This document shows positions 14,834 through 16,375 of a stretch of DNA of 16,375 bases, piece after piece (positions within the stretch are counted from its first letter, which is position 1; every line of letters starts with the position of its first letter). The notes beneath the pieces are model-generated. The model worked only from the letters and a program-made list of their open reading frames with translations, had not been told where the DNA came from and did no database searches. Both the position numbers and the translations under genes were made by a program. This DNA is from Pseudomonadota bacterium (GTDB taxonomy: Bacteria > Pseudomonadota > Gammaproteobacteria > Xanthomonadales > Rhodanobacteraceae): contig JAEYZH010000152.1 in NCBI GenBank assembly GCA_023430685.1, forward strand, positions 1 to 16,375, given 5' to 3'.

Positions 14834-14839
14834 ATTGTA
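14834..14839 (-). promoter_or_regulatory. Candidate -10 element for rpsO
   Basis: TACAAT on the minus strand, within GGTTACAATGC, is a near-consensus -10 in the 196-nt gap between truB and rpsO. It would start transcription near 14827, leaving an 80-nt leader. No clear -35 hexamer precedes it. An internal promoter for rpsO-pnp at this place is usual in gammaproteobacteria. Confidence 0.45.
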
Positions 14840-14942
14840 ACCGGTTTCTCCGCCCGCGGTGGGCGCCATCGGGCCTCTCACCCGGGCGGCGCTCGGCGCG
14901 ACCCCGTCCGGGGCGTCGGCACCCGCCCCGCAGGGTCGGGGT

Positions 14943-15872
14943 TCAGGCCGAATCGGGATCGCTGAACACGCGCACCGCTCGCAGGCGCCCGGCCAGGACT
15001 TCGGCCAGCGCGACCGCGCGACCGCGCTCGTCGAGCGCGACGCAGGGCCCGTCCGCCGCCTCGCACTCGAGCACCTGGCCCTGCCGCAGCTTGCGCGCGC
15101 CCGCCGCGTCGACATCGACCCGGGCGCGGCCCGCGAGGCCCTGTTCCAGCGGCAACAGCACCTCGGCGAGCGCGCCCGCGCCCTGGGCCGCGCGCGTGGC
15201 GAGCTCGTCGAGCGTCTGCATCGTCGGCGAAATGAACGGCTCGACCCAGAGCCGACGCAACGCCACCACGTGGGCGCCGCAGCCGAGCCGCTCCCCGAGG
15301 TCGCGCACGAGGCTGCGCACGTAGGTGCCCGATCCGCATTCGACGTGCAGGCGCACGCGCGCGCCGTCGAGTTCGAGCAGGTCGAAGCGCTGCACGTCGA
15401 CCTCGCGCTCGGGCGCCTCGACGGTCTCGCCGCGCCGCACGCGCTCGTACAGGCGTTCGCCGCCACGCTTGATCGCCGAGTACACGGGCGCGACCTGGCG
15501 GATCCTGCCGACCAGTGCAGCGAGTTCGACGCGGATGCGTTCATCGTCGAGCGCGGGCACAGGCCTTCGCTGCAGCACCTCGCCTTCGGAATCGTCGGTG
15601 CTCGTGGTCATGCCGAGCAACGCTTCGGTCTCGTAGGCCTTGCGCGATCCGAGCAGCAGGCCTGCGATCTTGGTCGCCTCGCCGAGGCAGATCGGCAGCA
15701 GGCCGGTCGCGAGCGGATCGAGGCTGCCGGTATGGCCGCCCTTGTCCGCGCCGAACAGGCGACGCACCTGCTGCAGCGCCTGGTTCGAACTGATGCCGCG
15801 CGGCTTGTCCAGCAGCACGATGCCCGAGAGCCGGGCTCCGGGATGCGGGTTTCGGGACTTGCGGGAGCGCAT
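14943..15872 (-). CDS. truB: tRNA pseudouridine-55 synthase
   Basis: A 309-aa enzyme that makes pseudouridine 55 in the T-loop of tRNAs. The catalytic motif GGHTGSLDPLATGLLP (45-60) contains the nucleophile Asp52. The LLDKPRGISSNQALQ start (20-34), VYSAIKRGG (about 129-137) and SGTYVRSLVRDLGE (about 180-193) are further family hallmarks. The C-terminal part, about 245-303, is a PUA-type RNA-binding region. Length is normal. It follows rbfA with a 66-nt gap; the Shine-Dalgarno is weak. Confidence 0.98.
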   Translation of the reverse strand: MRSRKSRNPHPGARLSGIVLLDKPRGISSNQALQQVRRLFGADKGGHTGSLDPLATGLLPICLGEATKIAGLLLGSRKAYETEALLGMTTSTDDSEGEVLQRRPVPALDDERIRVELAALVGRIRQVAPVYSAIKRGGERLYERVRRGETVEAPEREVDVQRFDLLELDGARVRLHVECGSGTYVRSLVRDLGERLGCGAHVVALRRLWVEPFISPTMQTLDELATRAAQGAGALAEVLLPLEQGLAGRARVDVDAAGARKLRQGQVLECEAADGPCVALDERGRAVALAEVLAGRLRAVRVFSDPDSA

Positions 15873-15938
15873 GGCGAGGAGATCCGCGGGAACCTGCAGC
15901 CACCCGCGACATGACGCAGCGGCGCGGGCAGGCGCGGC

Positions 15939-16301
15939 CTAGTCGGGCGTGCCCGGATCGCGGTCGGCGCGCAGCAGGTTCTCGATGCGCTCGCCCTTGT
16001 CGACCGAATCGTCGTAGCGGAAACGCAACTCCGGCACCCGCCGCAACTTCATCGAGCGCGACAGCTCGCGCCGGAATTCCTTCGCGAGTTCGTTCAGCGC
16101 CTTGGTCGCCGCAGGCCCTTCATCGCCGACCAGCGCGGTCACGTAGACCGCGGCGCTGTCCAGATCCCTCGTGACCTCGACATCGGACACGCTCACCGAC
16201 GGCAACGCATGGTCGCGCACCGCCGCATGCACGAGCAACGCGATCTCGCGCCTGAGTTCGGCGGAGACGCGGTCGGAGCGGGTGAAGGACTTGGCGGGCA
16301 T
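15939..16301 (-). CDS. rbfA: Ribosome-binding factor A
   Basis: A 120-aa KH-fold protein that binds the immature 30S subunit and helps mature the 16S rRNA 5' end, important at low temperature. The family pattern is visible: RSDRVSAELRREIALLV at the start, LPSVSVSDVEVTRDLDSAAVYV (33-54), and RRELSRSMKLRRVPELRFRYDDSVDKGERIENLL to the end. The ATG at 16301 is the only start in the frame inside the window. No Shine-Dalgarno precedes it; the leader is AATCACC repeats followed by GATAAA. infB is expected upstream, beyond the window. Confidence 0.97.
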   Translation of the reverse strand: MPAKSFTRSDRVSAELRREIALLVHAAVRDHALPSVSVSDVEVTRDLDSAAVYVTALVGDEGPAATKALNELAKEFRRELSRSMKLRRVPELRFRYDDSVDKGERIENLLRADRDPGTPD

Positions 16302-16307
16302 TTTATC

Positions 16308-16375
16308 GGTGATTGGTGATTGGTGATTGGTGATTGGTGATTGGTGATTGGTGATTGGTGATTGGTGATTGGTGA
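16308..16375. repeat. Heptanucleotide tandem repeat (GGTGATT)n upstream of rbfA
   Basis: Nine full copies of GGTGATT plus five bases run without a mismatch to the window end, so the true length is unknown. On the minus strand the unit is AATCACC. Because 7 is not a multiple of 3, all three minus-strand frames read the same cycle of seven codons, with no stop. The repeat begins only 6 nt before the rbfA ATG and fills the place of the ribosome-binding site. Such repeats vary in copy number by slippage. Confidence 0.97.

Noticed and set aside
14859..15914. 351-aa plus-strand open frame opposite truB
   Set aside because: Antisense to an unmistakable truB with no family-like motifs of its own.

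Overview
The window looks like chromosomal DNA of a high-GC gammaproteobacterium, most likely of the Xanthomonadales/Lysobacterales. This is inferred from strong G/C third-position bias, the gene order rbfA-truB-rpsO-pnp, paired PadR and sensor-domain genes, and a REP-like palindrome of a kind common in that order. No tRNA, rRNA, CRISPR array, transposase or clear prophage is visible.

Left part (1-2982): the window opens in the 3' end of a penicillin-binding protein 1C-like gene. A roughly 335-bp leader region follows, then a compact three-gene operon for a metal-binding modified peptide. It encodes a secreted precursor with two EGKCG motifs, two canonical EF-hand loops and three AEGSCGG repeats, then a DUF692/MNIO multi-iron maturase (HvfB/BufB type), then a DUF2063 partner (HvfC/BufC type). 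This resembles the recently described HvfABC/bufferin copper-binding RiPP pathways. The EF-hand body and the extra C-terminal Cys repeats are the unusual part.

Middle-left (2980-5135): a PadR regulator and a membrane sensor-domain protein share an ATGA overlap on the minus strand. A divergent PDZ-domain lipoprotein gene ends at a strong GC hairpin.

Centre (5142-12098): a tightly packed minus-strand run, 11202 down to 5142, contains three phage-tail-collar (microcystin-dependent protein-like) paralogues, a GNAT acetyltransferase and a 1311-aa secreted beta-helix protein. The last carries seven 72-aa repeats with an exact 216-bp period. Gaps between these genes are only 8-16 nt, so they look like one operon. 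Next to it lie two convergent DUF6916-like paralogues, one with a Tat signal and one without. The whole set may be an undescribed surface or secreted system.

Right part (12149-16375): a conserved housekeeping cluster on the minus strand, rbfA, truB, rpsO and pnp, ends at a clear Rho-independent terminator. Just upstream of rbfA the window ends in a pure heptanucleotide tandem repeat, at least 9.7 copies long. It replaces the expected Shine-Dalgarno leader and runs off the window edge.
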